Assembly (NCBI GenBank): GCA_965219705.1
Contig: OZ244789.1
Span: forward strand, 1,550,001 to 1,614,000
DNA length: 64,000 nucleotides
DNA from: JAJECS01 sp965219705
GTDB taxonomy: Bacteria > Chloroflexota > UBA11872
Direction of reading: 5' to 3'
Positions 33,353 to 42,538 of this stretch are shown here, one piece after another. The notes under the pieces are model-generated. The model did not search any database. It saw only the letters and a program-made list of their open reading frames with translations, and was not told the origin of the DNA. Position numbers and translations under genes: made by a program. How positions within the stretch are numbered: position 1 is the stretch's first letter; the number at the start of each line of letters is the position of its first letter.

Positions 33353-34438
33353 ATGACCGCGAATGTGACGCGACCAAAACTCACGCGGTATTCGCCCGGC
33401 GCCGGCTGAGCCTGCAAGCTCAGCCCAACCGAGCTGGCGCACGTGATGCGCCGCATGCCGCCGATGGCCAGCGTCGACCTGCTGGTTGACGCCGCCACCT
33501 TCGATGACGCCGCCGTCTATCGGCTGCGTGACGACCTGGCGATCGTGGCGACGATCGACGTTTTTACCCCCATCGTCGACGACCCCTACGACTTTGGCGC
33601 CATCGCGGCGGCGAATGCGCTCAGTGACGTCTACGCGATGGCCGCCACGCCGTTGTTCGCGCTCAACCTTGCCGGCTTTCCACGCGACACCCTGGCGCTC
33701 GACGTGCTCGCGGAGATCCAGCGCGGCGGCGCCGACACGGTGCTGGAGGCCGGCGCGGTGGTCGCCGGCGGGCACTCCGTCGACGATCCGGTGCCCAAAT
33801 TCGGCATGGCGGTCATTGGCACGGTGCATCCCGACGCGCTCATCACGAACGCGGGGGCGCGCCCCGGCGATCTGCTGGTGCTCACCAAACCCATCGGGAC
33901 GGGCATCATCAGCACCGCGCTCAAGCATGAGGCCGCGCCTCCCGACGCGCTGGCCGCGGCCGTGGCCAGCATGCGGACGCTGAATCGAGCGGCGGCCGAC
34001 ACCGCGGCCAAGTTCGGCGCCCACGCCATGACCGACATATCGGGATTCGGGCTCTTGGGGCATCTGCGCGAAATGATGCAGGCCAGCGGCTGTTCGGCCA
34101 CGGTCTTTGCGGACCAGGTGCCCGTGCTCCCGCGCGTGCGCGAGCTCATCGCCGCGGACGAGGTGCCGGGCGGAACCGAGCGCAACCTGGCCGCGCTCGA
34201 CGGTGAGGTGACGTGGCTGGCCGAGCTTCCCACCGCCGAGCGGCTGCTGCTCGCCGACGCCCAGACGAGCGGCGGGTTGCTCATTGCCATTCCCCCTGAG
34301 GACGAGCACGCGTTCCGTCAGGCGCTCACCGCGGCGGGAACGCTGGCGGCGGCCACGGTTGGTCGGGTGGTCGCGCCGCGCGGGGCGCCGCTGCACGTCA
34401 GCCTGTCGCACCTGGAGCCCGACGTTGTCACCCGCTAG
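33353..34438 (+). CDS. selD: selenide, water dikinase, a probable selenoprotein (in-frame UGA)
   Basis: SelD makes selenophosphate from selenide and ATP. The obvious frame begins at 33443, but the family's N-terminus is encoded upstream. From the ATG at 33353 it reads MTANVTRPKLTRYSPGAG, then TGA (33407-33409), then ACKLSPTELAHV. The TGA falls exactly on the catalytic Cys position of LTQYSHGAGCGCK-type proteins, and the adjacent catalytic Lys (CK) is kept. Read through, the protein is 361 residues, the normal length. DDAAVYRL, IDVFTPIVDDPYDFGAIAA, GGHSVDDPVPKFG and DISGFGLLGHL are all present. The gene overlaps arsA by 14 nt. Selenocysteine insertion requires selA, selB and selC elsewhere in the genome. 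Confidence 0.9.
33404..33435 (+). promoter_or_regulatory. candidate bacterial SECIS hairpin in selD
   Basis: Two alternative hairpins surround the UGA. GGCTGAGC/GCTCAGCC (33404-33411 with 33418-33425) is a perfect 8-bp stem with a 6-nt loop that contains the UGA. AGCTC/GAGCT (33417-33421 with 33431-33435) has a 9-nt loop 13-21 nt after the UGA, close to the usual spacing. Only one can form at a time. Confidence 0.5.
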
Positions 34439-35648
34439 CGACGCGCGAGTCATCCTCTACACCGGCAAGGGCGGCGTGGGCAAGACCAGCGTCGCCGCAG
34501 CTGCCGCGCTGCGCTGCGCAGAGCGCGGCGCGCGCACCATCGTGCTCAGCACCGACGCGGCGCACAGCCTCGGCGACTCCCTGGACCTGCCCCTGGGCCC
34601 CGAGCCGGTCAAGGTGGCCGAGCGGCTCTGGGCGCAGGAATGCGATATCTACTACAACCTCGAAACCTATTGGGGCACCGTCCAGTCCTGGTTTGAGGCG
34701 CTGCTGACCTGGCGCGGCGTCAGCGATCTCCTGGCGGAAGAAATCGCCGTGCTCCCCGGCATGGAGGAGCTCGCGAACCTGCTCTGGATCACCCGCCACG
34801 TCGAGTCCGGCGACTTCGACGTCGTGATCGTGGACTGCGCCCCAACGGGTGAGACGCTGCGTCTGCTGGCGTTCCCCGAGGTCGGTCGCTGGTGGATGGA
34901 CAAGCTGTTGCCGATCAACCGCCAGCTCGCGCGCATGGTTCGCCCGATGGCGCGGCGAGTCACGGATCTGCCGCTGCCCGACGACTCCGTCTTCGTCGCC
35001 ATGGGCGAGCTGGTCGAGGAGCTGGAGAAGCTTCGGGCGCTGCTCACCCGTCCGGGCCAGTCGACCATAAGGATCGTGGTCAACCCGGAGAAGATGGTGA
35101 TTCGCGAGGCGCAGCGCAGCTATACCTACCTGACCCTTTACGACCACATCACCGACGCCCTGGTGGTGAACCGCCTCGTCCCCGCGTCGGCCACGGGCGA
35201 CTTTGCCGCGAGCTGGCGCCGCATGCAGCAGCGCTACATGCACGAAATCCACTCCATGTTCGATCCCCTGCCAGTCCTCCAGATTCCGCAGTTTCCTCAA
35301 GAAGTAGTCGGGCTTGAACGGCTGCGGGCGATGGGAGAGCTGATGCACGGCGACCATGATCCCGCCGCCGTCCTGGTGCGCGAGCGGCCGTATCACATTG
35401 CCCAGGTCGACGGCGAGTTTGAGTTTCAGATTCCGGCGCCCTTCATCGACCGCAGCGACGCGGCGCTGATCCGGCGCGGGGACGAGTTGGTGGTTCGCAT
35501 GGGCGCGGCCCGCCGCAATATCGTCCTGCCGCGCGCCCTGGCCCGCATGGAGCATCAACGGGCGCGGCTTGAGGATGGACAGCTGCGGATCAGGTTCGCG
35601 CCGCGCGCCTCGGCGGAGCCGCCGTCAGAGGCCGCCTCACCGCCCTAG
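34425..35648 (+). CDS. ArsA/GET3-family anion-transporting ATPase
   Basis: A 407-residue P-loop ATPase. The deviant Walker A YTGKGGVGKTSVAAA, the DTAH-type switch STDAAHSLGDSL, and IVDCAPTGETLRLL are all family signatures. The C-terminal domain is beta-rich (AQVDGEFEFQIPAPF), as in single-domain bacterial ArsA-like proteins. The start is the TTG at 34425, with GGAG 7 nt upstream; it overlaps the selD stop by 14 nt, so the two are translationally coupled. No arsenite pump (arsB or acr3) is near, so a GET3-like chaperone or metal(loid) role is possible. The pairing with selD is unusual. Confidence 0.83.
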   Translation: MSPASDARVILYTGKGGVGKTSVAAAAALRCAERGARTIVLSTDAAHSLGDSLDLPLGPEPVKVAERLWAQECDIYYNLETYWGTVQSWFEALLTWRGVSDLLAEEIAVLPGMEELANLLWITRHVESGDFDVVIVDCAPTGETLRLLAFPEVGRWWMDKLLPINRQLARMVRPMARRVTDLPLPDDSVFVAMGELVEELEKLRALLTRPGQSTIRIVVNPEKMVIREAQRSYTYLTLYDHITDALVVNRLVPASATGDFAASWRRMQQRYMHEIHSMFDPLPVLQIPQFPQEVVGLERLRAMGELMHGDHDPAAVLVRERPYHIAQVDGEFEFQIPAPFIDRSDAALIRRGDELVVRMGAARRNIVLPRALARMEHQRARLEDGQLRIRFAPRASAEPPSEAASPP

Positions 35649-35707
35649 CGAGTCGTCACGGGTCTTGAGGACGGAAGCGGGACGCTACTCTGCCGCCGCT
35701 TACGAGC

Positions 35708-35741
35708 CAGGCACCCGGGCGGTGTGCCGCCTGGGTGCCTG
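35708..35741. terminator. strong hairpin between convergent arsA and the Crp-type gene
   Basis: A 15-bp stem (one G-T pair) with a TGTG tetraloop: CAGGCACCC...GGGTGCCTG outside and GGGCGG/CCGCCT inside. No T-run follows on either strand. It is placed between two converging genes and probably limits read-through or protects 3' ends. Confidence 0.6.
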
Positions 35742-35779
35742 AATTCCCCCGTTCGCCAGTCCGCCGAACCGGGTATGGG

Positions 35780-36451
35780 CTACGTGCCCGAGGCGTAGTA
35801 GCCCAGGAGCTGCTGAAGCTTCGAGAGGCTGAGAATGGAGATCAGCCGCTTGCGTCCGCGCGCCGGGGCCAGGGCGCCCGCGCGCCGCAGCGTGCTGATG
35901 GCCAGGCTGACGCTCTCGCGCACCGTGCCCAGACGCTGGGCCAACTCCTCGTGCGTCATCTGGAGGTCGGTTGTGCCCTGACGCTCGGCCATTTGCAGAA
36001 TGGCCAACGCCACCGCATCGGCCACGCTGGCGAGCGCGGTGTGACTCGCCCGTGTCTCAACCTCGGCCAGGCGCCGAATCTGGGACCGAACGAGCTCGAC
36101 GCCAAAGCTCGGGTACTTGCGGAGCAGGCGCTGCAACGCGGCGCCATCGAGCCAGGCCACGTGCGCGGAAGCGTCGGCCTCGATGAAGGTGCGATCGTGG
36201 GTCTCGCTGGGGAAGAGATTCTCGAACCAATCGCCCCGGCGGAGCGAGGCCGTCGCAAGCTGTTTGCCCTTCGGGCTTAGCCGCCAGACGGTGATCTCGC
36301 CGTCGCACACGATGCCAACGCGTGGACGGTCCACCGCAAGGTCCATCACGAGATCGCCGGCCCGATAGGCCGCCGGGTGCGCGCCTTCAGCGCGCAGATT
36401 TGCCATGAGCCGGGCAGCCACGGTCCGGTCTACGTCAGTGTCCGACGTCAT
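35780..36451 (-). CDS. Crp/Fnr-family transcription regulator
   Basis: A 223-residue regulator. An N-terminal cyclic-nucleotide-binding-type beta-roll (about residues 20-120, RVGIVCDGEITVWRLSPKGKQL, LRRGDWFENLF) lacks the full PRAARx cAMP signature. A C-terminal winged helix (about 145-215) contains MTHEELAQRLGTVRESVSLAISTLRRAG, the typical Crp DNA-recognition segment. No Fnr cysteine cluster is seen, so the ligand is unknown. It stands alone downstream of the sensor kinase gene on the same strand, 123 bp away. Confidence 0.88.
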   Translation of the reverse strand: MTSDTDVDRTVAARLMANLRAEGAHPAAYRAGDLVMDLAVDRPRVGIVCDGEITVWRLSPKGKQLATASLRRGDWFENLFPSETHDRTFIEADASAHVAWLDGAALQRLLRKYPSFGVELVRSQIRRLAEVETRASHTALASVADAVALAILQMAERQGTTDLQMTHEELAQRLGTVRESVSLAISTLRRAGALAPARGRKRLISILSLSKLQQLLGYYASGT

Positions 36452-36574
36452 TGTCGACCACTCCTCCGCTTGGCACGGGCGACGTCCGCCACGTCATTTG
36501 AAGCATAGGCCGCCGACCGGAGCGAATCATGAGAATCGGGTGAGGAACACCCGTGCGGCGTTGAGACCTTTTGG

Positions 36575-38014
36575 TCAGATGTGGTAGCGCACGTCCGCGC
36601 GCCCGACGGGCACGTCCTCCCGGCCGTCCGCGGGGAGACGCACTTCGAATTCGGCGCCGCCAAGCGCGCTGCGGCCCGCCTCTACGCTGCCGCCATGCGC
36701 TTCGGCCACGCGCTTGACGATGGTCAGGCCCAGACCGGTGCCGCCGGTGGCCCGCGATCGCGAGGGGTCAACGCGATAGAACCGATCGAAGATGTGGGGC
36801 GCGTGCTCCGGTGGGATTCCGCACCCGTCGTCCGCCACCACCAATCGCGCCGTGCCATTCTGCCGCCGCACGTCAACCTCGATACGGCCCGCGGGGTCTG
36901 TTGCGGCAATAGCGTTCTGCACCAGATTGCGGACGGCGCGCTCGAGCTTGTCGACGTCCCCGGCTATGAGCACGTCGCCGTCGCCGTGCACCCGCAGCTT
37001 GCGGCTGCCCGCCAGTGGTTCGAGGTCGTGGACGGCTCGCTCGGCCAGGGCGCGCACCTCCACCGGTTCGAACCGCATTTCCGTCGCGGCGTCCAACTCC
37101 GCGATCGCCAGGAGATCGTCCACGATCCGCTGCATCCTGGTGGCTTCACGCAGGATCGCGCCCGCGGCATGGTCCACATCGCCGGCGGATGCGCTGCGGC
37201 ACAGAATCTCGGCGTTGCCGCGAATGACCGTGAGGGGCGTTTTCAGCTCATGCGATGCGTCGGCCAGGAACCGGTGTTGCGACGCCACCAGCTGCTCAAT
37301 AGAGTCCAGCATCCGATTGAAGGTTCGGCTGAGCGTCGTGATTTCGTCGCGGCCCTTGCCGACCTTGATTCGCCGACTGAGGTCCCCCACCCGACGAATC
37401 GCCTCCGCCGTGCGCGTAAGGCCGGCAACTGGATTCATGGACTTGCGCGTGAGATACAAGCCGCAGAACAGCGCCACGAGGACCACGGCGGACGACCCGC
37501 CAAGCAGGTACGCGCGGAATCGATCGATGAAGCCTTCGGCGACGTCGACCGAGAGTCCCGCCTGCAGCACCCCCCGGACCTGGTCGTTGATGACGATGGG
37601 CGTGGCCAGGATGCGCAGGCGGGCGCCGTTTTCCAGACGCACGTTCTCGAATTGCTCCTCCAACGTGCGGAGCGCCTCGTAGACGCCGGGCGTCACCGGA
37701 AGCCGCCACCCATCCAGATTGGCTGACGTTACTTCCGGCACGCCGGCGGGGTTGACAATCTGGTGAAAGATGCCCGACCGCGCCAACTCCTCCGATGAAA
37801 CTTTCGGCAGGGTGCCGAGTGCCGGCTCGGTGCCCACGATCGGTGTGCCGGTGTCGGCAAACGCCAGGATGAGCTCCGCGCGGCTGCGAAGCGCACGGTC
37901 CACCTCGCCCCTCACGCTCGCCGCCAGGATGACGTGCAGCAGCAGCCCAAACCCCATCACAGTGGCGACGACGAAGCCTACGTACCAGAGCGCCAGCTTG
38001 AGTCGGATGCTCAT
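36575..38014 (-). CDS. two-component sensor histidine kinase
   Basis: A 479-residue membrane kinase. TM1 (about residues 8-32) and TM2 (about 168-190) flank an extracytoplasmic sensor of about 135 residues. HAMP, then HisKA with HELKTPLTVI, the N-box NLVQNAIAAT, DDGCGIPPEH, FDRFYRVD and GTGLGLTIVKRV follow. The architecture is of the PhoR/MprB type. Its ATG overlaps the stop of the response-regulator gene (38011-38014, ATGA), giving a cognate pair. The signal cannot be inferred. Confidence 0.92.
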   Translation of the reverse strand: MSIRLKLALWYVGFVVATVMGFGLLLHVILAASVRGEVDRALRSRAELILAFADTGTPIVGTEPALGTLPKVSSEELARSGIFHQIVNPAGVPEVTSANLDGWRLPVTPGVYEALRTLEEQFENVRLENGARLRILATPIVINDQVRGVLQAGLSVDVAEGFIDRFRAYLLGGSSAVVLVALFCGLYLTRKSMNPVAGLTRTAEAIRRVGDLSRRIKVGKGRDEITTLSRTFNRMLDSIEQLVASQHRFLADASHELKTPLTVIRGNAEILCRSASAGDVDHAAGAILREATRMQRIVDDLLAIAELDAATEMRFEPVEVRALAERAVHDLEPLAGSRKLRVHGDGDVLIAGDVDKLERAVRNLVQNAIAATDPAGRIEVDVRRQNGTARLVVADDGCGIPPEHAPHIFDRFYRVDPSRSRATGGTGLGLTIVKRVAEAHGGSVEAGRSALGGAEFEVRLPADGREDVPVGRADVRYHI

Positions 38015-38712
38015 GCGCCGCCTCGCCGCAACACATAGCCAACGCCGCGCACCGTGTGGATCAGACGCGGCCGGCCATCCGCCTCAAGCTTGCGTCTGAG
38101 GTAGCCGACGTACACGTCCACCACGTTGGACACCGCGGTGGGCTCAAAGCCCCACATGCGATCGAGCAACTCCCCGCGGGTGAGGACGCGGCCCGGTTGT
38201 TCCATCAGAACCCGCAGGAGCTCGAACTCGGTCTGTGTCAGGCCCACGGGCTCGCCCATCCTCGTGACCTGTCGCGCCGCAAGGTCCATCCGGACGCCAT
38301 CGAAGCTGAGCACCTGGCGCTCGGCCGGCCCATGACGGCGTAGCAGCGCCCGTACGCGGGCCACCAGCTCTCCAAAGGCGAAGGGTTTGGGCAGGTAGTC
38401 GTCGGCCCCGGCGTCGAGGCCGCGAATGCGGTCCGCGACCCGGTCGCGCGCGGTGAGGAACAGCACCGGAACGTCACTGGTCGCCCGCACCCGCTCGAGC
38501 ACGTCGAACCCATCGAGTCCCGGCATCATCACATCCAGGATCACCACGTCGGCCGCTCCCGCATTTATGGCCTCGAGCGCCTGCGTGCCGTCCGAGGTGG
38601 CGCGAACGTCGAAGCCCTCGATGCGCAAGCCGCGGCGCAACATATCCAGGATTCCGGGGTCATCGTCAACCGCCAAGATCCGAGGATTGGATTCGGTTGC
38701 GCTGCGCTTCAT
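38011..38712 (-). CDS. OmpR-family response regulator
   Basis: A 233-residue regulator. The receiver domain has AVDDDPGI (acidic pocket), VVILDVMMPGLDGFDVLERV (phosphoacceptor Asp at about residue 57) and DYLPKPF (Lys). The C-terminal winged-helix Trans_Reg_C domain contains LTQTEFELLRVLMEQPGRVL and VDVYVGYLRRKLEADG. It is the first gene of the pair with the kinase. Confidence 0.94.
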   Translation of the reverse strand: MKRSATESNPRILAVDDDPGILDMLRRGLRIEGFDVRATSDGTQALEAINAGAADVVILDVMMPGLDGFDVLERVRATSDVPVLFLTARDRVADRIRGLDAGADDYLPKPFAFGELVARVRALLRRHGPAERQVLSFDGVRMDLAARQVTRMGEPVGLTQTEFELLRVLMEQPGRVLTRGELLDRMWGFEPTAVSNVVDVYVGYLRRKLEADGRPRLIHTVRGVGYVLRRGGA

Positions 38713-38906
38713 GCCGGCAGCCTATCTTGACGGAGGCACGGCAGGCCCCGAGCGCTGCTCGATCTCACGGCCACGCGGCATTGGCGCCATTTCACCCCGC
38801 ATCCAACGGCAGCGGTCCCTACAGCCGGTGGCGCGGCGCCCGCAAGCCGCATATCCAGCGCGTCGCGGCAATACGACGGCGGCGCCGTAGTGAAGTGACC
38901 CGAGTC

Positions 38907-39815
38907 TCAACCACGCACGAGGTCCGTTTCCACGACGCGCCGCAGGATGGCAACCGCGTCGAGTTGCTCCGCCGAGTCATCGATCCGCGCGATCTGGATG
39001 ACGATGCCGGCTACCCCGTCGCGGACGGCGGCGGTCAAGCGGGCCTCATAGATGTCGGCGCCGCTCGCCACGCGGGTGCGCGCGGCGCCCGATGCCGCTC
39101 CGATGCCCGGGGACGGCAGCAACTCGAGCTCGGTGACATTGGCCGCGCGAGCTGCCGCCTGCAGGCCTTCCACGAGCCCACGGGCAATGCTCTCGAGAAA
39201 GGTGTCCGGCCGCTCGATCAGGCCCGTCACGACTTGCAGGTCCACCGTGTCGACGGCTCGCCCCACCAGCACCAGCGCCAGGAGGAATGGTTCGCCGCGC
39301 CGCACCACCAAGGGGTCGAGGAACTGGTCCGCCAGACCCACCGTGCCGGCCGTGATCTCCCCGGCGCCGGGCTGGAGCACGGTGAATGCCGGATCGTCGG
39401 GCAGATCGGCCGGACCGGGCAGCAGGGCCAGCAGCTCGGCGTCGGTGGGCGGCACCGGACCCGTCGGCATCGGCGGGATGGCTGGCGACGCGGTCGGCGG
39501 CGGTGACGGATCTGCCGTCGGCGTGGCAGCCGGGGTCACCGTCGGCGCGGGAGCCGGTGCTGGAAGCGGAGTTTCCGCAACGGACGGCGTCGGCGTCGGC
39601 GTGGCGGTGGCGAAGGGGATCGGGGTCCACGTGGGCGTCGGGTCGGGCGTGGCCGTTGCCGGCGGGCGCGCCGTCGTTCCTGCCACCCTGGGCAGATCGC
39701 AGCCTGCCAGGATCGCGGCAAGGGTCAGCATGACGCCCACGACTCTGATCGAGACGCTCGTGACCGGCGCGTCGGAATGGTTCGGCGTGGCTGGCGACCC
39801 TCGCAAGGCAGGCAC
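38907..39815 (-). CDS. lipoprotein with Thr/Pro-rich linker, unknown function
   Basis: A 302-residue exported lipoprotein. The hydrophobic segment VVGVMLTLAAILAGC ends in a lipobox Cys (about residue 39). A long Thr/Pro/Ala stretch with TPTP repeats (to about residue 115) is followed by a globular domain that I do not recognise (TDAELLALLPGPADLPDDPA, then helices). The opening of that domain recalls substrate-free periplasmic domains common in Chloroflexota. The GTG at 39815 gives a long N-region; the in-frame ATG just before LTLAAILAGC looks too short. It follows the aminopeptidase gene by 34 bp on the same strand, so the two may be co-expressed. Confidence 0.68.
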   Translation of the reverse strand: MPALRGSPATPNHSDAPVTSVSIRVVGVMLTLAAILAGCDLPRVAGTTARPPATATPDPTPTWTPIPFATATPTPTPSVAETPLPAPAPAPTVTPAATPTADPSPPPTASPAIPPMPTGPVPPTDAELLALLPGPADLPDDPAFTVLQPGAGEITAGTVGLADQFLDPLVVRRGEPFLLALVLVGRAVDTVDLQVVTGLIERPDTFLESIARGLVEGLQAAARAANVTELELLPSPGIGAASGAARTRVASGADIYEARLTAAVRDGVAGIVIQIARIDDSAEQLDAVAILRRVVETDLVRG

Positions 39816-39849
39816 GCGATTCTAGTGGGGATGCCGCGCAAGGGTGCGC

Positions 39850-40863
39850 CTACTCGGTGGGCGGCACGCGCCTTCCGTCCTGCACGATGACGCAGCCGTC
39901 GACGCGGATGGTTGGGCGCGCGACGACGCCGTCCTGGTGAAACGGCACGTCCACCGTCCCGCCGATGTGCCGGCTGGCGCCCAGCGCCAGGTGCGCCGTG
40001 CCCGCCACTTTCTCACTCTCAAGAATGTTGCCGCTGAGCCGGGCCGCCGGATTGGTGCCGATCCCGAGCTCGGCGAGGTTGCGGGCCGCATCGCCCAGGT
40101 CCGCAAACACCGCCTCGAGTAGCCCGGCGCCAGACCCGTCCACGTCCGCGGCCAGCCCGTCCCGCACGCGGATCCGCATGGGCGGACCCAGTGGCGCCTC
40201 GGGAAACATCGAGGCTGCATCAATGACCACGGTGCCGGTCGCGGTCCCTTCCACGGGAGCGATGAACGCCTCGCCCGCCGGGAGGTTGCCCATGTCGCCC
40301 GGCTGGGTGAAGTGCCCGGTATCGGCATGCCCGTCCCGACCCCTCGCGCTGAACGTCAGGTCGCAGCCGCCGGGCGAGGTGAGCGTGACCTCGGCGCCGG
40401 CGCTCAAGACGGCCGCCAGCTCTTCCGACGCGCACGCGATGGCCGAATAGTCCGCCGCCAACGTTCGTAGGGCCATCTCATAGGTGATCGACGGCATGCT
40501 CGCCACCCTGGCGCCGGCGGCCGTCGCCGCCGTGCGCGCGCGGGTGTGGGTGAGCGACATCGACGTGGGCAGCAAGCACACCGCGGCGGTGCGCATGGCG
40601 TCGGCAACCGCCGGTGGGGGCTCGCTGCCGTGGCGCTCGGCCACCGGCATCACGAGCAGCGTCACGTCGCGCGCGTGCCGCAGCGCTCCCGCGTAAAACA
40701 GCTCGCCGATGGGCCGCTGCGGGGGGTCGGTGACGATGACGACCCGGTCGTCGCCGGCCACCGCCAGGCACTGGCGCATCACGTTGTCGACCATCGACTG
40801 TTCGTCGGCAGTCAGCGCACCGGGCGGCTGCGTGTCCGGTCGCACTGATTCAACGAGGTCCAT
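39850..40863 (-). CDS. M29-like aminopeptidase (leucyl aminopeptidase/NicX type)
   Basis: A 337-residue enzyme of the thermophilic aminopeptidase-like group. The signature is GNLPAGEAFIAPVEGTATG, with the metal-ligand Glu residues, and a later LAELGIGTNPAARLSG followed by EKVAGTAHLALGAS and HQDGVV, where the family has the remaining His, Glu and Asp ligands. The related dioxygenase NicX shares this fold, so aminopeptidase is not the only option. It starts with ATG at 40863, 111 bp from the divergent amidase start. Confidence 0.75.
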   Translation of the reverse strand: MDLVESVRPDTQPPGALTADEQSMVDNVMRQCLAVAGDDRVVIVTDPPQRPIGELFYAGALRHARDVTLLVMPVAERHGSEPPPAVADAMRTAAVCLLPTSMSLTHTRARTAATAAGARVASMPSITYEMALRTLAADYSAIACASEELAAVLSAGAEVTLTSPGGCDLTFSARGRDGHADTGHFTQPGDMGNLPAGEAFIAPVEGTATGTVVIDAASMFPEAPLGPPMRIRVRDGLAADVDGSGAGLLEAVFADLGDAARNLAELGIGTNPAARLSGNILESEKVAGTAHLALGASRHIGGTVDVPFHQDGVVARPTIRVDGCVIVQDGRRVPPTE

Positions 40864-40974
40864 CCTGTGCCCCTGGAACGGCGGTCCGGGGCATGATATC
40901 CCCGGCTCGCGGCGGCGTTCGCCGGCTCCTACACTCGCGTCCGCTTGCCTCTTCGCTCTCGTGGGGTCGCCGCC

Positions 40975-42390
40975 ATGTCACCGGACGATCTGGCCTACGC
41001 GCGCGCGGTCGATGTCGCGCGCTGGATTCGCGGTGGCGAGTTGACGGCGCGCGCGGCGGTGACGGCGAGCCTGGATCGGATCGAACGCTCGCAAGCGCGC
41101 CTGCACGCGTTCGTGGACCTCGCGCCGGAGCAGGCGCTGGCCGCGGCCGCTGAGGCGGACGCGGCCGTGGGCCGCGGCGATTCCCTGGGCCCGCTGCACG
41201 GCGTGCCGGTGGCCGTGAAGGTGCAGGTGCAGGTGCGGGGGATGGCGTTTCACCGAGGCTCGCGGCTGTTCGAGCGCGACGTGGGCGAGTGCGACGCCCC
41301 GGCGGTCGAGCGACTCAAGCGGGCCGGCGCCATCGTCGTCGGCGTAACCGCGATGCCGGAGCTCGGACACCTTGCCTTTGCCCACAACCCCGTCGGTCCC
41401 ACCACGCGCAATCCCTGGAGTCATGGCCATACCTGCGGCGGGTCCAGCAGCGGATCCGCCGTCGCTCTGGCTGCCGGGTGTGTGCCGCTGGCGCTGGGCA
41501 CCGATGGCGGAGGGTCCGTTCGCATCCCGGCGAGCTGTTGCGGCGTGTTCGGCCTCAAGCCCTCCTTGGGCCGCGTGCCCTATATGCCGATCGTCGGCGG
41601 CCGCGACGCCGTCTCCCACCTTGGACCCATGGCGCGCTCGGCGGCCGATATGGCGCTCGGGCTGGCGGTCATCGCCGGGCCGCACGAAGCCGACTGGATC
41701 ACGCTGCCCCACGACGAGACGGACTACCGCCAGGCGGCGCTCGCCGGCACGCACGGTTCCCGCGTGGCGTGGGCGCCGCAGCTCGGGGCGCACGAGGTCG
41801 ACGCCGACGTCCTGGACGTTTGCGCGGCCGCTCTCGACGCGTTCCGCGCCGCCGGATGTGAGATCGCCTCTGTCCCGCCGATGCTCAGCGACGCGACGCG
41901 GGAATGGGCCGATTTGTTCACCACGCTCATCGCCGCCCAGGTGGGACACCGCATGGACGAGGTGCGGGCCATCAGCGATCCCAGCCTGGTCGCGGCCGCC
42001 GAGGCGGGGCTGGCGGTGTCCGGCATGGAGATGTTGGCGGCAGGCTCGGCGCGCCGCCGGCTCTGGGCGGAAATGGCCGCGCTCTTCGAGCGCCACGACG
42101 TGCTGGTGACGCCGACGCTCTTGATGCCGCCGCTCCCCATCGACGAACCCGGCGGCAGGCCCGCGGACCCCACCATTTGGGCCCAACGCTGGTTCCGCCA
42201 CGTCTACCCGTTCAACATGACCGCGCAGCCGGCGGCCACCGTACCCGCGGGAGTCACGCGCGACGGGCTGCCTGTCGGACTCCAGATCATCGGCGCCCGC
42301 CATGCCGATGCCGACGTGCTGCGCTTCGCGGCGGCCTTCGACGCCCACTGGCCCAAGGCGCGCACCCAGCCGCCGGACCCGGAGGCATAG
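40975..42390 (+). CDS. amidase-signature family hydrolase
   Basis: A 471-residue amidohydrolase. The Ser-cisSer-Lys triad is visible: Lys in GVPVAVK (about residue 82), the cis-Ser in GGSSSGSAVALAAG (about 155-160) and the nucleophile in GTDGGGSVRIP (about 181). The usual KDN after the catalytic Lys is replaced by KVQVQV, encoded by a short GTGCAG tandem repeat. QPAATVPAG and GLPVGLQIIG mark the C-terminal domain. Family members cleave amides such as indoleacetamide, urea derivatives or Gln-tRNA intermediates. With no gatB or gatC nearby, a catabolic amidase is more likely. The ATG at 40975 starts just before the homology. Confidence 0.87.
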   Translation: MSPDDLAYARAVDVARWIRGGELTARAAVTASLDRIERSQARLHAFVDLAPEQALAAAAEADAAVGRGDSLGPLHGVPVAVKVQVQVRGMAFHRGSRLFERDVGECDAPAVERLKRAGAIVVGVTAMPELGHLAFAHNPVGPTTRNPWSHGHTCGGSSSGSAVALAAGCVPLALGTDGGGSVRIPASCCGVFGLKPSLGRVPYMPIVGGRDAVSHLGPMARSAADMALGLAVIAGPHEADWITLPHDETDYRQAALAGTHGSRVAWAPQLGAHEVDADVLDVCAAALDAFRAAGCEIASVPPMLSDATREWADLFTTLIAAQVGHRMDEVRAISDPSLVAAAEAGLAVSGMEMLAAGSARRRLWAEMAALFERHDVLVTPTLLMPPLPIDEPGGRPADPTIWAQRWFRHVYPFNMTAQPAATVPAGVTRDGLPVGLQIIGARHADADVLRFAAAFDAHWPKARTQPPDPEA

Positions 42391-42538
42391 CGCGCCATCG
42401 GCTACCATGACTCGGACAAAATCGTAGCCCGGCCGGCCCCGCGCGCGGAATTCACCGGGATTCCCGCTTTACGGAGAGCGCCGCATCTGCGGGCGGGTGG
42501 CGCGCCGCGTGGCGCCCCCGGCTGATGAAGGACAGGCG

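Noticed and set aside
33272..34453. N-terminal 390 residues of the minus-strand frame that ends with the metalloprotease
   Set aside because: This part is antisense to selD; the signal peptide and domains begin at the ATG at 33271.
40978..42408. 476-residue minus-strand frame opposite the amidase
   Set aside because: Antisense shadow of the amidase gene without any domain.
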